A stretch of DNA of 64,000 nucleotides, taken from assembly GCF_037153975.1 (NCBI RefSeq), contig NZ_JBBAYJ010000004.1:117150-181149 (forward strand), read 5' to 3'. Positions 17,200 to 27,424 of this stretch are shown piece after piece. The position numbers and the translations under genes were made by a program. Each line of letters starts with the position of its first letter. Positions within the stretch are counted from its first letter, which is position 1. Under the pieces are notes generated by a model that saw only the letters and a program-made list of their open reading frames with translations, made no database searches and had not been told where the DNA came from. The DNA comes from Aquipuribacter sp. SD81 (GTDB lineage Bacteria > Actinomycetota > Actinomycetes > Actinomycetales > JBBAYJ01).

Positions 17200-18447
17200 A
17201 TGGACCTGTGGGCCCCGCCCGCCGCCGCCTCGGGCGGTGTCGTCCTCGTCCTCCTGCTCCTCGCGGGCCTCGCCCTGGCCGGGCGGGCGCGGGCGCGCGG
17301 CGGCCCGGGACGCCGCCTCACGAGCGAGGCGGACCGGGCCCGCTTCGACACCCTGCACCTCACCGCGCTCGCGGCGCCCCACCTGCGCCAGGGCCTCACC
17401 GCCGCCGGCGCCCGACCGGCGGCCCCGCACCTGCGCCGCCTGCTCGGCACCCCGGCGCTGGCCGTCGTGTCGACGGGCGAGCTGCTCGCGTGGGAGTCCG
17501 CCGACGACCCCGCCGCGGTCGGCGGCGACGGCACGCTCGCCGCGCCGCACGGCCACGACCCGCGCGTGCACGCCGCGCGCGCGGTGACCGAGAGCCGCAC
17601 GCGCGTGCTCGGTGCGGTCGAGGTGCGGTGCGGGCAGCCGCGCTGCCCGCTGCGCAGCGCCGTCGTGGCGGTCGTCGGGGTCGAGGACCGCGTGCTCGGG
17701 GCGCTCGTCGCCTACTCCGCGTACCGGCCGACCGCCCCCCTGGTCCGTGCGACGGAGGAGGTGGCCCGCTGGGTCGCGAGCCAGGTGGAGCTCGCCGAGC
17801 TCGACCTGCAGCGCACGCGCACCGCCGAGGCCGAGCTGCGGGCCCTGCGCGCGCAGATCAGCCCGCACTTCGTCTACAACTGCCTCGCCGCCATCGCGGT
17901 CTTCGTGCGCACCGACCCCGACCGCGCCCGCGAGCTGCTGCTCGACTTCGCCGACTTCACCCGGTACGCGTTCCGGCGCGAGGCGCAGTTCACGACGCTC
18001 GCCGACGAGCTGCGCAACGTCGAGCGCTACCTCGTGCTCGAGCAGGCCCGGTTCGGCGACCGCCTGACGGTCGACCTCACCGTCGCGCAGGAGGTGCTGC
18101 AGGTGACGATCCCCTTCCTGTGCGTGCAGCCGCTCGTCGAGAACGCCGTCCGCCACGGGCTGGAGAGCGGACACGGGACGGTCCGGGTCGTGGTGCGCGC
18201 CGACGACGACGGCGACGCCGCCGTCATCTCCGTGGACGACGACGGGGCGGGTGCGGACCCCGACGTCGTGCTCGCCGCGGTCGAGGGCCGCGGGTCACGG
18301 GACTCCATCGGGCTCGGCAACGTCGACCTGCGGCTGCGGCAGGTCTACGGCGACGCGGCCGGCCTGGTCGTCGACACCGCGCCGGGGGCGGGCACGCGGG
18401 TGTCCTTCCGCGTGCCGAAGTTCGTGGTCGGGGTCCGGCCGGGCTGA
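17200..18447 (+). CDS. LytS/YehU-type sensor histidine kinase
   Basis: 415 residues. One N-terminal membrane helix (about residues 8-28) is followed by a GAF-like sensory region (about 55-205) with paired cysteines (VRCGQPRCPLR). The His_kinase domain follows, with the H-box ISPHFVYNCLAAIAVFVRTD (His at about 224). The C-terminal ATPase has the N-box PLVENAVRHG and the G-box GLGNVDLRLRQVYG. The multi-TM sensor of classical LytS is absent. It pairs with the LytTR regulator downstream (19 bp gap), and the linked symporter and acs genes suggest it senses acetate or related short-chain acids. Confidence 0.88.
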   Translation: MDLWAPPAAASGGVVLVLLLLAGLALAGRARARGGPGRRLTSEADRARFDTLHLTALAAPHLRQGLTAAGARPAAPHLRRLLGTPALAVVSTGELLAWESADDPAAVGGDGTLAAPHGHDPRVHAARAVTESRTRVLGAVEVRCGQPRCPLRSAVVAVVGVEDRVLGALVAYSAYRPTAPLVRATEEVARWVASQVELAELDLQRTRTAEAELRALRAQISPHFVYNCLAAIAVFVRTDPDRARELLLDFADFTRYAFRREAQFTTLADELRNVERYLVLEQARFGDRLTVDLTVAQEVLQVTIPFLCVQPLVENAVRHGLESGHGTVRVVVRADDDGDAAVISVDDDGAGADPDVVLAAVEGRGSRDSIGLGNVDLRLRQVYGDAAGLVVDTAPGAGTRVSFRVPKFVVGVRPG

Positions 18448-18466
18448 GGCGTCTACGCTCCCGCGC

Positions 18467-19228
18467 ATGGCAGCCGACGGGGCCGAGCGGCTCCGGGTGC
18501 TCGTCGTCGACGACGAGCAGCCCGCGCGGGAGGAGCTCGCGTTCCTGCTGCAGCGCGACGACGTCGTCGGCGACGTCGTGACGGTCGCGCGGGCCGACGA
18601 GGCGCTGCGCCGGCTCGGCGCGGGCGACGTCGACGTCGTCCTGTCCGACATCCACATGCCCGGCCTGGACGGCATCGACCTGGCGCGCGCGGTGCGGCGG
18701 CTGCCCCGCCCGCCCGCCGTCGTCTTCGTCACCGCGCACGACGAGCACGCGGTCGCGGCGTTCGACCTCGAGGTCGTCGACTACGTCCTCAAGCCCGTCC
18801 GCCCGGCGCGCCTCGCGGCGGCGCTGCGGCGCGTCACCGACAAGGTGGCCGACCGGGTGGCGAGCACCGAGCCGGCGGACGAGACGCTGCCGGTGGAGCT
18901 CGGCGGGGTCACGCGCTTCGTGCAGCGCAGCTCGGTGCTGTGGGCGGAGGCGCAGGGCGACTACGTGCGCCTGCACACGGCCACCGGCTCGCACCTGCTG
19001 CGTTCCACGCTGTCGCAGCTGGACGAGCGCTGGTCGCGCGCGGGTTTCGTCCGGACGCACCGCAGCCTGCTCGTGGCCGTCGGTGCCGTGCGCGAGCTGC
19101 GCAGCGAGGACGGTCGGCACAGCCTCGTCGTGGGCGACGGTGCGCTCAGGCGCGAGCTGCCCGTGGCCCGGCGGCACGCGCGGGAGGTGCGCGAGCGCCT
19201 CGAGCGCGACCCGGACGCCGTCCGGTGA
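18467..19228 (+). CDS. LytTR-family response regulator
   Basis: 253 residues. A receiver domain has LVVDDEQPAREEL, phospho-acceptor Asp in VDVVLSDIHMPGLDG, Thr in VFVTAHDEHAV and Lys in DYVLKPV. The LytTR DNA-binding domain follows (about 145-245) with VLWAEAQGDYVRLHT and FVRTHRSLLVAV. LytTR proteins bind direct repeats and activate nearby promoters; the obvious targets are the symporter and acs genes that follow. Its stop overlaps the next start as GTGA. Confidence 0.92.
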   Translation: MAADGAERLRVLVVDDEQPAREELAFLLQRDDVVGDVVTVARADEALRRLGAGDVDVVLSDIHMPGLDGIDLARAVRRLPRPPAVVFVTAHDEHAVAAFDLEVVDYVLKPVRPARLAAALRRVTDKVADRVASTEPADETLPVELGGVTRFVQRSSVLWAEAQGDYVRLHTATGSHLLRSTLSQLDERWSRAGFVRTHRSLLVAVGAVRELRSEDGRHSLVVGDGALRRELPVARRHAREVRERLERDPDAVR

Positions 19229-19608
19229 GCGAGCACCCGCGCCGGCGGCCCGCGCGCGTGCGCGTCACCCGCAGCGTGCCGCTGCGCGGACGGGTGCCCT
19301 CCCCGGCGCAGAGCCCCGAGGTCGTGTCGGTGTACGACCGCGACCTGCGCCGCACCCAGCTGCGCTGGTCGGTGCTGTCCCTGCTCGTCGTCGTGCTGCC
19401 GCTGCTGCTGCTGCCCCTGGTCGCGGTCCTCGCCCCCGGCCTGGTCTCGCTGCCCGTGCTCGGCGTGCCGCTCGCCTGGCTCGTGCTCTCGGTGGGCACC
19501 TACCCCGTCTTCTGGCTCGTCGGACGCTGGCACGTCAACGGCGCCGAGCGCACGGAGGCGGAGTACGTGGAGCTCGTCGGCGAGGGCACCGGGGACGGGC
19601 CGCCGTGA
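19225..19608 (+). CDS. Small two-TM partner of the sodium:solute symporter
   Basis: 127 residues. A basic N-terminus (RRRPARVRVTRSVPLRGR) is followed by two membrane helices (about 50-72 and 80-100, ending GTYPVFWLVGRWHVNG) and a short acidic tail. It is coupled by GTGA both to the regulator upstream and to the symporter downstream. The layout (two TMs, positively charged end, then AERTEAEYVELV) parallels the DUF485 protein that precedes the second symporter, so it is probably its counterpart, though sequence similarity is low. Confidence 0.75.
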   Translation: MSEHPRRRPARVRVTRSVPLRGRVPSPAQSPEVVSVYDRDLRRTQLRWSVLSLLVVVLPLLLLPLVAVLAPGLVSLPVLGVPLAWLVLSVGTYPVFWLVGRWHVNGAERTEAEYVELVGEGTGDGPP

Positions 19609-21200
19609 CCCTCGGCCCGCAGCAGTACGCGGCGCTCGTGTCGGTGACGCTCGTCGTCGCCGTCACCGTCCTCGTGGCCGCCTACGGCACGCGCTTCTCC
19701 CGCACCACGGGCGACTTCTACGTCGCCAGCCGCGCGGTGCGGCCGTGGTGGAACGCGAGCGCGATCGGCGGGGAGTACCTGTCGGCGGCGAGCTTCCTCG
19801 GCGTGGCCGGGCTGGTCCTGCTCGAGGGCGCGGACGCCCTGTGGTTCCCGATCGGCTACACGGTCGGCTACCTGCTGCTGCTCGGGTTCGTCGCCGCGCC
19901 GCTGCGTCGCTCGGGCGCCTACACGCTGCCCGACTTCGCCGAGCTGCGCCTCGGCTCGCGCGAGGCCCGGCGGGCCTCCGCGCTCGTCGTGGTCGTCGTC
20001 GGCTGGCTGTACCTGCTGCCGCAGTTCACCGCCGCGGGCCTGGTGTGGGCGACGGCGACGGGCCTGCCGCGCACGCTCGGCACCCTCGTGGTGGCGGCCG
20101 TGGTCGCGGGGGCGGTCGCGGGCGGCGGCATGCGCTCCATCACGATCGTCCAGGCGGTGCAGTACTGGCTCAAGCTCACCGCCGTCGCCGTCCCGGCGTG
20201 CGTGCTGCTGGCGCTGTGGGGCCGGCAGGGGGCGCCCGTCCCGACGGCGCCCGCGGGCTGGTGGGTGCCGAGCAGCGACCCCGGCGACCTGTACGCGACG
20301 TACTCGCTGCTGCTCGCGCTCCTGCTCGGCACGATGGGGCTGCCGCACGTGCTCACGCGCTTCTACACCAACCCGGACGGGCGGGACGCGCGACGGACGA
20401 CGCGCACCGTCATCGGCCTGCTCGGGCTGTTCTACGTGTGGCCGCCGGTGTACGCGGTCCTCGGGCTGCTGTGGGCGCCGGAGCTCGCCCGGCCGGGGCG
20501 CGCCGAGACCGTCGTCGTCGACCTGCCCCAGCTCGCGCTGCCCGGCACGGCGGGGGTCGTGCTCGGGGCGGTGGCGCTCGGCGGCGCCTTCGCCGCCTTC
20601 CTCTCGACGGCGAGCGGGCTGACGGTCGCGGTGTCGGGGGTGCTCGCGCGCGACCTCGTGCCGCAGCCCGGCCGCACGGCCCGCGGCAGCCGGGGCGGCC
20701 CCGACCCCGCGGGCGACCGCACGGCCGTCAGCCGGTTCCGGCTCGCCACCGTGGCCGCGCTCGCGGTGCCCGTCGGCGTCGCGCTGCTCGGGGTCGACGT
20801 CCCGCTCGCGGCGACGGTCGGGCTCGCGTTCGCCCTCGCCGCCTCGACGTTCGCGCCGCTGCTGCTGCTCGGCATCTGGTGGGACGGGCTCCGGACCGGT
20901 CCCGCGCTGCTGGGGATGGGTGTCGGCGGGGCCGCGGCCGCGGGCGCCGCCGTCGCGACGCTCACGGGGGTCGCGGACGCCGCGCCGGGGCCGCTCGGGG
21001 AGGCGCTGCGACAGCCCGCGGCGTGGACGGTGCCGCTCGCCGCGGCGGTCATGGTGGTCGGCTCCCTGTGGGCGGCCCGTCGCGACCGGGTCCGGCCGCC
21101 GGGCCGGCCTCGCACCGCGGCGCCCGCCGGGGTGCCCGCCGCGCTGCTGCACCGGCCCGAGCCGACCGCTCGTCGCGGGCCGACGACCGCTCGTCGCTGA
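19605..21200 (+). CDS. Sodium:solute symporter (acetate/monocarboxylate type), paralogue 1
   Basis: 531 residues with about 13 membrane helices of the SSS family. Family motifs include FYVASRAVRPWWNASAIGGEYLSAASFLGVAGL in helices 1-2 and LLGTMGLPHVLTRFYT, characteristic of the ActP/MctP branch that carries acetate, pyruvate or lactate with Na+ or H+. It is about 8 residues shorter than the second copy and has a diverged loop (TARGSRGGPDPAGDRTAVSR). The GTGA start overlaps the small partner gene. A different substrate from the second ActP copy is likely but not shown. Confidence 0.88.
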   Translation: MTLGPQQYAALVSVTLVVAVTVLVAAYGTRFSRTTGDFYVASRAVRPWWNASAIGGEYLSAASFLGVAGLVLLEGADALWFPIGYTVGYLLLLGFVAAPLRRSGAYTLPDFAELRLGSREARRASALVVVVVGWLYLLPQFTAAGLVWATATGLPRTLGTLVVAAVVAGAVAGGGMRSITIVQAVQYWLKLTAVAVPACVLLALWGRQGAPVPTAPAGWWVPSSDPGDLYATYSLLLALLLGTMGLPHVLTRFYTNPDGRDARRTTRTVIGLLGLFYVWPPVYAVLGLLWAPELARPGRAETVVVDLPQLALPGTAGVVLGAVALGGAFAAFLSTASGLTVAVSGVLARDLVPQPGRTARGSRGGPDPAGDRTAVSRFRLATVAALAVPVGVALLGVDVPLAATVGLAFALAASTFAPLLLLGIWWDGLRTGPALLGMGVGGAAAAGAAVATLTGVADAAPGPLGEALRQPAAWTVPLAAAVMVVGSLWAARRDRVRPPGRPRTAAPAGVPAALLHRPEPTARRGPTTARR

Positions 21201-21293
21201 CGCGCACCGGATGCGCGCGCAGCGCCCGGTGCCGCCCCCACCCTGTCGCGAGACCGGTCGCACCGCCGCGACCGCACGGCACGAGGAGGTCCC

Positions 21294-21674
21294 GTGAGCA
21301 CGACCCACGACCCAGGGCGCCACGACGCCCCCGGCGCCAGCGCCCCGCACCACGACGGGGGCGTCACGTCCTGGCAGGAGGTGCAGGCGAGCGAGGACTT
21401 CCAGGCGCTGCGCCGGGCCTTCCGCCGCTTCGTCTTCCCCATGACGGTCGCGTTCCTCGTCTGGTACTTCACCTACGTCCTGCTCGCGGCGTACGCGACG
21501 GACTTCTTCGCCACGCCGGTGTTCGGCAACGTCAACGTCGGCATCCTCTTCGGCCTCGGGCAGTTCCTGTCCACTGCGCTCATCACCATCGCCTACGTGC
21601 GCTGGACCAACCGCAACCTCGACGCGCAGGCCGAGAAGCTCGGGGCGCTCGTCCGGCTGGAGGAGCACCGGTGA
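21294..21674 (+). CDS. DUF485 inner-membrane partner of ActP
   Basis: 126 residues. GAGGAGG precedes the GTG at 21294. The DUF485 core starts at EDFQALRRAFRRFVFPMTVAFLVWYFTYVLL (first helix), with a second helix around FGQFLSTALITIAYVRWTNRN. Proteins of this family (YjcH in E. coli) are encoded before acetate permease ActP and may assist it. Its stop overlaps the actP start as GTGA. Confidence 0.93.
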   Translation: MSTTHDPGRHDAPGASAPHHDGGVTSWQEVQASEDFQALRRAFRRFVFPMTVAFLVWYFTYVLLAAYATDFFATPVFGNVNVGILFGLGQFLSTALITIAYVRWTNRNLDAQAEKLGALVRLEEHR

Positions 21675-23290
21675 GCGCGCTGCCGCTGTCCGCCGCCGCG
21701 ACCGAGGCGGTCGGCAACCCGCTGGTCAACATCGGGATCTTCGTCCTGTTCGTCGCCGTCACCCTCGTCGTGGTGTTCCGCGCCTCGAAGAACACCAAGA
21801 CCGCCGCGGACTACTACGCCGCCGGCCGGTCCTTCACCGGCGGCCAGAACGGCACCGCCATCGCGGGCGACTACCTGTCGGCCGCGAGCTTCCTCGGCAT
21901 CGCCGGCGCCATCGCGGTCAACGGCTACGACGGCTTCCTGTACTCGATCGGCTTCCTCGTGGCGTGGCTCGTCGCGCTCCTGCTCGTCGCCGAGCTCCTG
22001 CGCAACACCGGCAAGTTCACGATGGCCGACGTCCTGTCCTTCCGGCTGCGCCAGCGCCCGGTCCGCATGGCCGCGGCGACGGCGACCCTCGCGGTCAGCT
22101 TCTTCTACCTGCTCGCCCAGATGGCCGGCGCCGGCGGGCTCGTCGCGCTGCTGCTCAACGTGCAGTCGACGGCCGGTCAGTCCCTCGTCATCGCCGTCGT
22201 CGGCGCACTCATGATCGTCTATGTGCTCGTCGGCGGCATGAAGGGCACGACCTGGGTGCAGATCATCAAGGCGACGCTCCTCATCAGCGGCGCGGCCCTC
22301 ATGACCGTCTGGGTGCTCGCCCTCGCGGACTTCAACCTGTCCTCGCTGCTCGGCCAGGCCGTCGAGGCGGCCGGCAACCCGCAGCTGCTGGAGCCCATGC
22401 AGCAGTACGGCGCGAGCAACCTCACGAAGCTCAACTTCATCTCGCTCGCGCTCGCCCTGGTCCTCGGGACCGCGGGCCTGCCGCACGTGCTCATGCGCTT
22501 CTACACGGTGCCGACCGCCAAGGAGGCCCGCCGCAGCGTCGTGTGGGCCATCGCCCTCATCGGCCTGTTCTACCTCTTCACGCTCGTGCTCGGCTTCGGC
22601 GCGATGGCGTTCGTCGGGCAGGACCGCATCCTCGCCGCGCCCGGCGGGGTCAACTCCGCGGCGCCGCTGCTCGCCTACGAGCTCGGTGGGACGCTGCTGC
22701 TCGGCGTCATCGCGGCGGTCGCGTTCGCGACGATCCTCGCCGTGGTCGCCGGCCTCACCATCACCGCGGCGGCGAGCTTCGCGCACGACATCTACGCCAG
22801 CGTCATCAAGAACGGCGAGGGCAACCCCGACGCCGAGGTCCGCATCGCCCGGTGGACGGTCGTCGTCATCGGCGTCGTGTCCATCCTCGGCGGCATCGCG
22901 GCGAACGGGCAGAACATCGCGTTCCTCGTCGCGCTCGCCTTCGCGGTCGCCGCGAGCGCGAACCTGCCGACGATCCTGTACTCGCTGTTCTGGCCCCGCT
23001 TCAACACCCGGGGCGCGCTGTTCAGCATGTGGGGCGGGCTACTCAGCTGCATCGTCCTCATCGCCCTGTCGCCGACGGTCTCCGGCGCGGAGACCTCGAT
23101 GATCCCGAGCGCGGACTTCGACGTCTTCCCGCTCGCGAACCCGGGCATCGTCTCGATCCCGCTCGCGTTCCTCCTCGGCTGGGTCGGCACCGTCACGGGC
23201 CGCCCCTCGCCGGAGCACGACGCCAAGCAGGCCGAGATGGAGGTCCGCTCGCTCACGGGCGCCGGCGCCGAGAAGGCCGTCGCGCACTGA
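21671..23290 (+). CDS. actP: Cation/acetate symporter ActP
   Basis: 539 residues, about 13 membrane helices. Motifs: DYYAAGRSFTGGQNGTAIAGDYLSAASFLG in helices 1-2, FTMADVLSFRLRQRPVR, GTAGLPHVLMRFYTVPTAKEARRS, and a conserved helix ending FAHDIYASVIKNG. This is the canonical actinobacterial ActP, importing acetate for activation by acetyl-CoA synthetase encoded immediately downstream. GTG at 21671 overlaps the DUF485 stop. A strong hairpin follows the gene, so acs is probably transcribed separately. Confidence 0.94.
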   Translation: MSALPLSAAATEAVGNPLVNIGIFVLFVAVTLVVVFRASKNTKTAADYYAAGRSFTGGQNGTAIAGDYLSAASFLGIAGAIAVNGYDGFLYSIGFLVAWLVALLLVAELLRNTGKFTMADVLSFRLRQRPVRMAAATATLAVSFFYLLAQMAGAGGLVALLLNVQSTAGQSLVIAVVGALMIVYVLVGGMKGTTWVQIIKATLLISGAALMTVWVLALADFNLSSLLGQAVEAAGNPQLLEPMQQYGASNLTKLNFISLALALVLGTAGLPHVLMRFYTVPTAKEARRSVVWAIALIGLFYLFTLVLGFGAMAFVGQDRILAAPGGVNSAAPLLAYELGGTLLLGVIAAVAFATILAVVAGLTITAAASFAHDIYASVIKNGEGNPDAEVRIARWTVVVIGVVSILGGIAANGQNIAFLVALAFAVAASANLPTILYSLFWPRFNTRGALFSMWGGLLSCIVLIALSPTVSGAETSMIPSADFDVFPLANPGIVSIPLAFLLGWVGTVTGRPSPEHDAKQAEMEVRSLTGAGAEKAVAH

Positions 23291-23300
23291 GCCCCGTCCT

Positions 23301-23340
23301 CCGCCCGGGCGGGGCCGCCCCCGAGCCCCCGCCCGGGCGG
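23301..23340 (+). terminator. Hairpin after actP
   Basis: The arms 23301-23314 and 23327-23340 (each containing GCCCGGGCGGGG or its complement) pair over 14 bp around a 12-nt loop, 10 bp after the actP stop. No U-run follows. Confidence 0.65.
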
Positions 23341-23441
23341 GCAGTACCCGCGCGGGGCCGCCGTCACTACGGTGGCCCCGCGGCCACGTCAGCGCCCGTC
23401 AGCCCCACTGACCCGCCCCACCGTCGCGCGAAGGAGCACCG

Positions 23442-25427
<1,986 letters not shown>

Positions 25428-25446
25428 CGCCGGGTCCGGCTCCAGG

Positions 25447-25480
25447 AGCGCCCTTCCCCGGTCCGCTGGGGAGGGGCGCT
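25447..25480 (+). terminator. Terminator hairpin after acs
   Basis: The arms AGCGCCCTTCCCC (25447-25459) and GGGGAGGGGCGCT (25468-25480) form 13 pairs including one G-U, with an 8-nt loop, 20 bp after the acs stop. Confidence 0.7.
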
Positions 25481-25523
25481 GCGGCGTCCTACGGCGTCCC
25501 ACGGCGACCCCGGCGGTCGCTGG

Positions 25524-26139
25524 CACCCCACCACGGTCACGGGCGCCGTCATCCGGACGTCCCGACCACGCACCCCACCCGACCACGGTCACGGGCGCCG
25601 TCATCCGGACGCCCCGACCACGCACCCCACCCCACCACGGTCACGGGCGCCGTCATCCGGACGCCCCGACCACGCACCCCACCCCACCACGGTCACCGGC
25701 GCCTCCATCCGGACGCCCCGACCACGCACCCCACCCCACCACCGTCACGCACCCCGTCATCCGGACGCCCCGACCACGCACCCCACCCCACCACCGTCAC
25801 GCACCCCGTCATCCGGACGCCCCGACCACGCACCCCACCCCACCACCGTCACGCACCCCGTCATCCGGACGCCCCGACCACGCACCCCACCCCACCACCG
25901 TCACGCACCCCGTCATCCGGACGCCCCGACCACGCACCCCACCCCACCACCGTCACGCACCCCGTCATCCGGACGCCCCGACCACGCACCCCACCCCACC
26001 ACCGTCACGCACCCCGTCATCCGGACGCCCCGACCACGCACCCCACCCCACCACCGTCACGCACCCCGTCATCCGGACGCCCCGACCACGCACCCCACCC
26101 GACCACGGACACGCGCCCCGTCATCCGGACGCCCCGACC
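25524..26139. repeat. 52-bp tandem repeat array, about 12 copies (left array)
   Basis: The core ATCCGGACG recurs at 25551, 25603, 25655, 25707, 25759, 25811, 25863, 25915, 25967, 26019, 26071 and 26123: twelve copies at exactly 52-bp steps. Units 1-4 carry a CACGGTCACGGGCGCC-type half, units 5-11 a homogenised CACCGTCACGCACCCC half, and the last unit a GACCACGGACACGCGCCCC variant. The constant half is (T)CCGGACGCCCCGACCACGCACC. Frames through it are open only because 52 bp shifts frame without making stops; it is not a gene. It ends 10 bp from the stop of the DUF559 gene. Confidence 0.97.
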
Positions 26140-26148
26140 GCGGTGACG

Positions 26149-27087
26149 TCAGCCGGCGCGGCGCGCGGGGCGGAGCGCCGCCCGGACGGCGTCGGGGATG
26201 GTGGCCGGGTCGAGCGTGTCCGCCCAGGTGAAGCGCAGCACGGAGTGCCCGAGGGCGAGCAGGTGGTTGGCACGGGCGCGGTCGCGGTGCAGCGCCTCGA
26301 CCGACCCGTGCACGGCTGCACCATCGGCCTCGACGAGAAGCAGCGAGCCGTCCGGGCGCTCGAAGGCGAGGTCGACCCGGGCGAGCCACGCTCCGTCACG
26401 GACCTCGAGCTGCAACGCGTGGGGCACCAGGCCCCCCTCCACGCAACGCAGCCGGACGCGGCTCTCCAGCGCCGACTCGGCGCGGGGGTCGGCGAGGTCG
26501 AACAGGTCGGCCAGGTGCCCGCTCCGGTTCCGCCGACGCGCCCGGGGCCGCAGCGCGCGCACCTCGTCGACGCTGAGCAGTCCTGCGCGCAGCGCCTCGT
26601 CCAGCAGCGCGAGCGCCTCGAGCCGGTCGACCGTCAGGACGACGTCGAGGACGCTGCGATCAGGCCGCGTCACCGGCAGGTGGCCCCACCGGGTGACCTC
26701 GTCCTCACCCAGCGGCCACTCGTGCGGGACCAGGTCCGGCCGCGCGAGCAGGCCACGACCTGACGGCACGATGACCTCCAGCGGCCGAACCGGCACGCAG
26801 CGCAGACCCCAGGCGCGAGCCGCGCTGGCCCCGGCCACGACGGCGTCCGGCACGGTGAGCAGGACGGCAGCCGCCGCGACGTGAGGGTCCGAGGGCGACA
26901 GCCGGCGATCCACGAGCAGGACGCCGCGGCGCACGCGTCGGTAGTCGCCCCTGCGGACCCGTAGGCGCAGCTCGGCCGCCCCGACCCCGGCCGCCCGCAG
27001 CTGCGCGACCGTCAGGACGCCACCCTGACGCCCGGCCAGGTCGGCCACGGTGCCGTCGGGGCCGCGGCTCGGGGTCGGTGGCGACAT
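26149..27087 (-). CDS. AbiEi-like HTH plus DUF559 (Vsr-like nuclease fold) protein
   Basis: 312 residues. The N-terminal AbiEi-type winged helix (about 10-60) reads GGVLTVAQLRAAGVGAAELR then GDYRRVRRGVLLV. A middle region (SAARAWGLRC, SVLDVVLTVDRLEALALLDEALR) is typical of this fused family. The C-terminal DUF559 domain (about 210-300) has the PD-(D/E)xK-like strand pair WLARVDLAFERPDGSLLLVEADG and the final VLRFTWAD. Such proteins are common in actinobacteria; some databases call them type IV toxin-antitoxin antitoxins, but no AbiEii toxin gene is nearby. The ATG at 27087 is the only good start. It is bracketed by 52-bp-phased repeats on both sides. Confidence 0.85.
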   Translation of the reverse strand: MSPPTPSRGPDGTVADLAGRQGGVLTVAQLRAAGVGAAELRLRVRRGDYRRVRRGVLLVDRRLSPSDPHVAAAAVLLTVPDAVVAGASAARAWGLRCVPVRPLEVIVPSGRGLLARPDLVPHEWPLGEDEVTRWGHLPVTRPDRSVLDVVLTVDRLEALALLDEALRAGLLSVDEVRALRPRARRRNRSGHLADLFDLADPRAESALESRVRLRCVEGGLVPHALQLEVRDGAWLARVDLAFERPDGSLLLVEADGAAVHGSVEALHRDRARANHLLALGHSVLRFTWADTLDPATIPDAVRAALRPARRAG

Positions 27088-27185
27088 GCGACGAGCCTGC
27101 CGCGCCCCGTCGTGCGCCGTGAGGCGTCGTCCACAGGGCTGCGGCGGCGAGACGGTGCCCCGTGAGCAGACCCCGCGGCCCGATG

Positions 27186-27315
27186 CCCCGGAATCCGGAC
27201 GTCCCGACCCCGCACGCGCGGCCAGACCGCCTCGGGCCTCCGGAATCCGGACCTCCCGACCACGCACGCCCCCTCAGGCCGGCCCGGACCTCCGGAATCC
27301 GGACGTCCCGCCCGT
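27186..27315. repeat. Second, diverged 52-bp-phased repeat array (3 copies)
   Basis: GGAATCCGGACGTCCCGACC-type cores recur with ATCCGG at 27193, 27245 and 27297, again exactly 52 bp apart. Cores (about 25-29 bp) are conserved, while the intervening 23 bp differ between copies, unlike the homogenised left array. The array sits in the divergent promoter region between the DUF559 gene (start 27087) and the oxidoreductase gene (start 27425). The rest of the 337-bp region holds nothing else I can identify. Confidence 0.9.
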
Positions 27316-27424
27316 CTACGCCCCCGCCCCCGGACCGCCCGGGTGCGGGCTCCGGGACGCGTCGGGACCCCCCCGCCGCACGCCTCGGCATGCGGAGGCC
27401 GGCCGGAGCACCCACGCTCGCGCC

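Noticed and set aside
25524..26139. CRISPR array
   Set aside because: Both halves of the 52-bp unit are repeated, so there are no unique spacers, and no cas genes are present.
26149..27087. Complete type IV toxin-antitoxin system
   Set aside because: Only the AbiEi-like domain is present, fused to DUF559; no AbiEii-type nucleotidyltransferase gene is adjacent.
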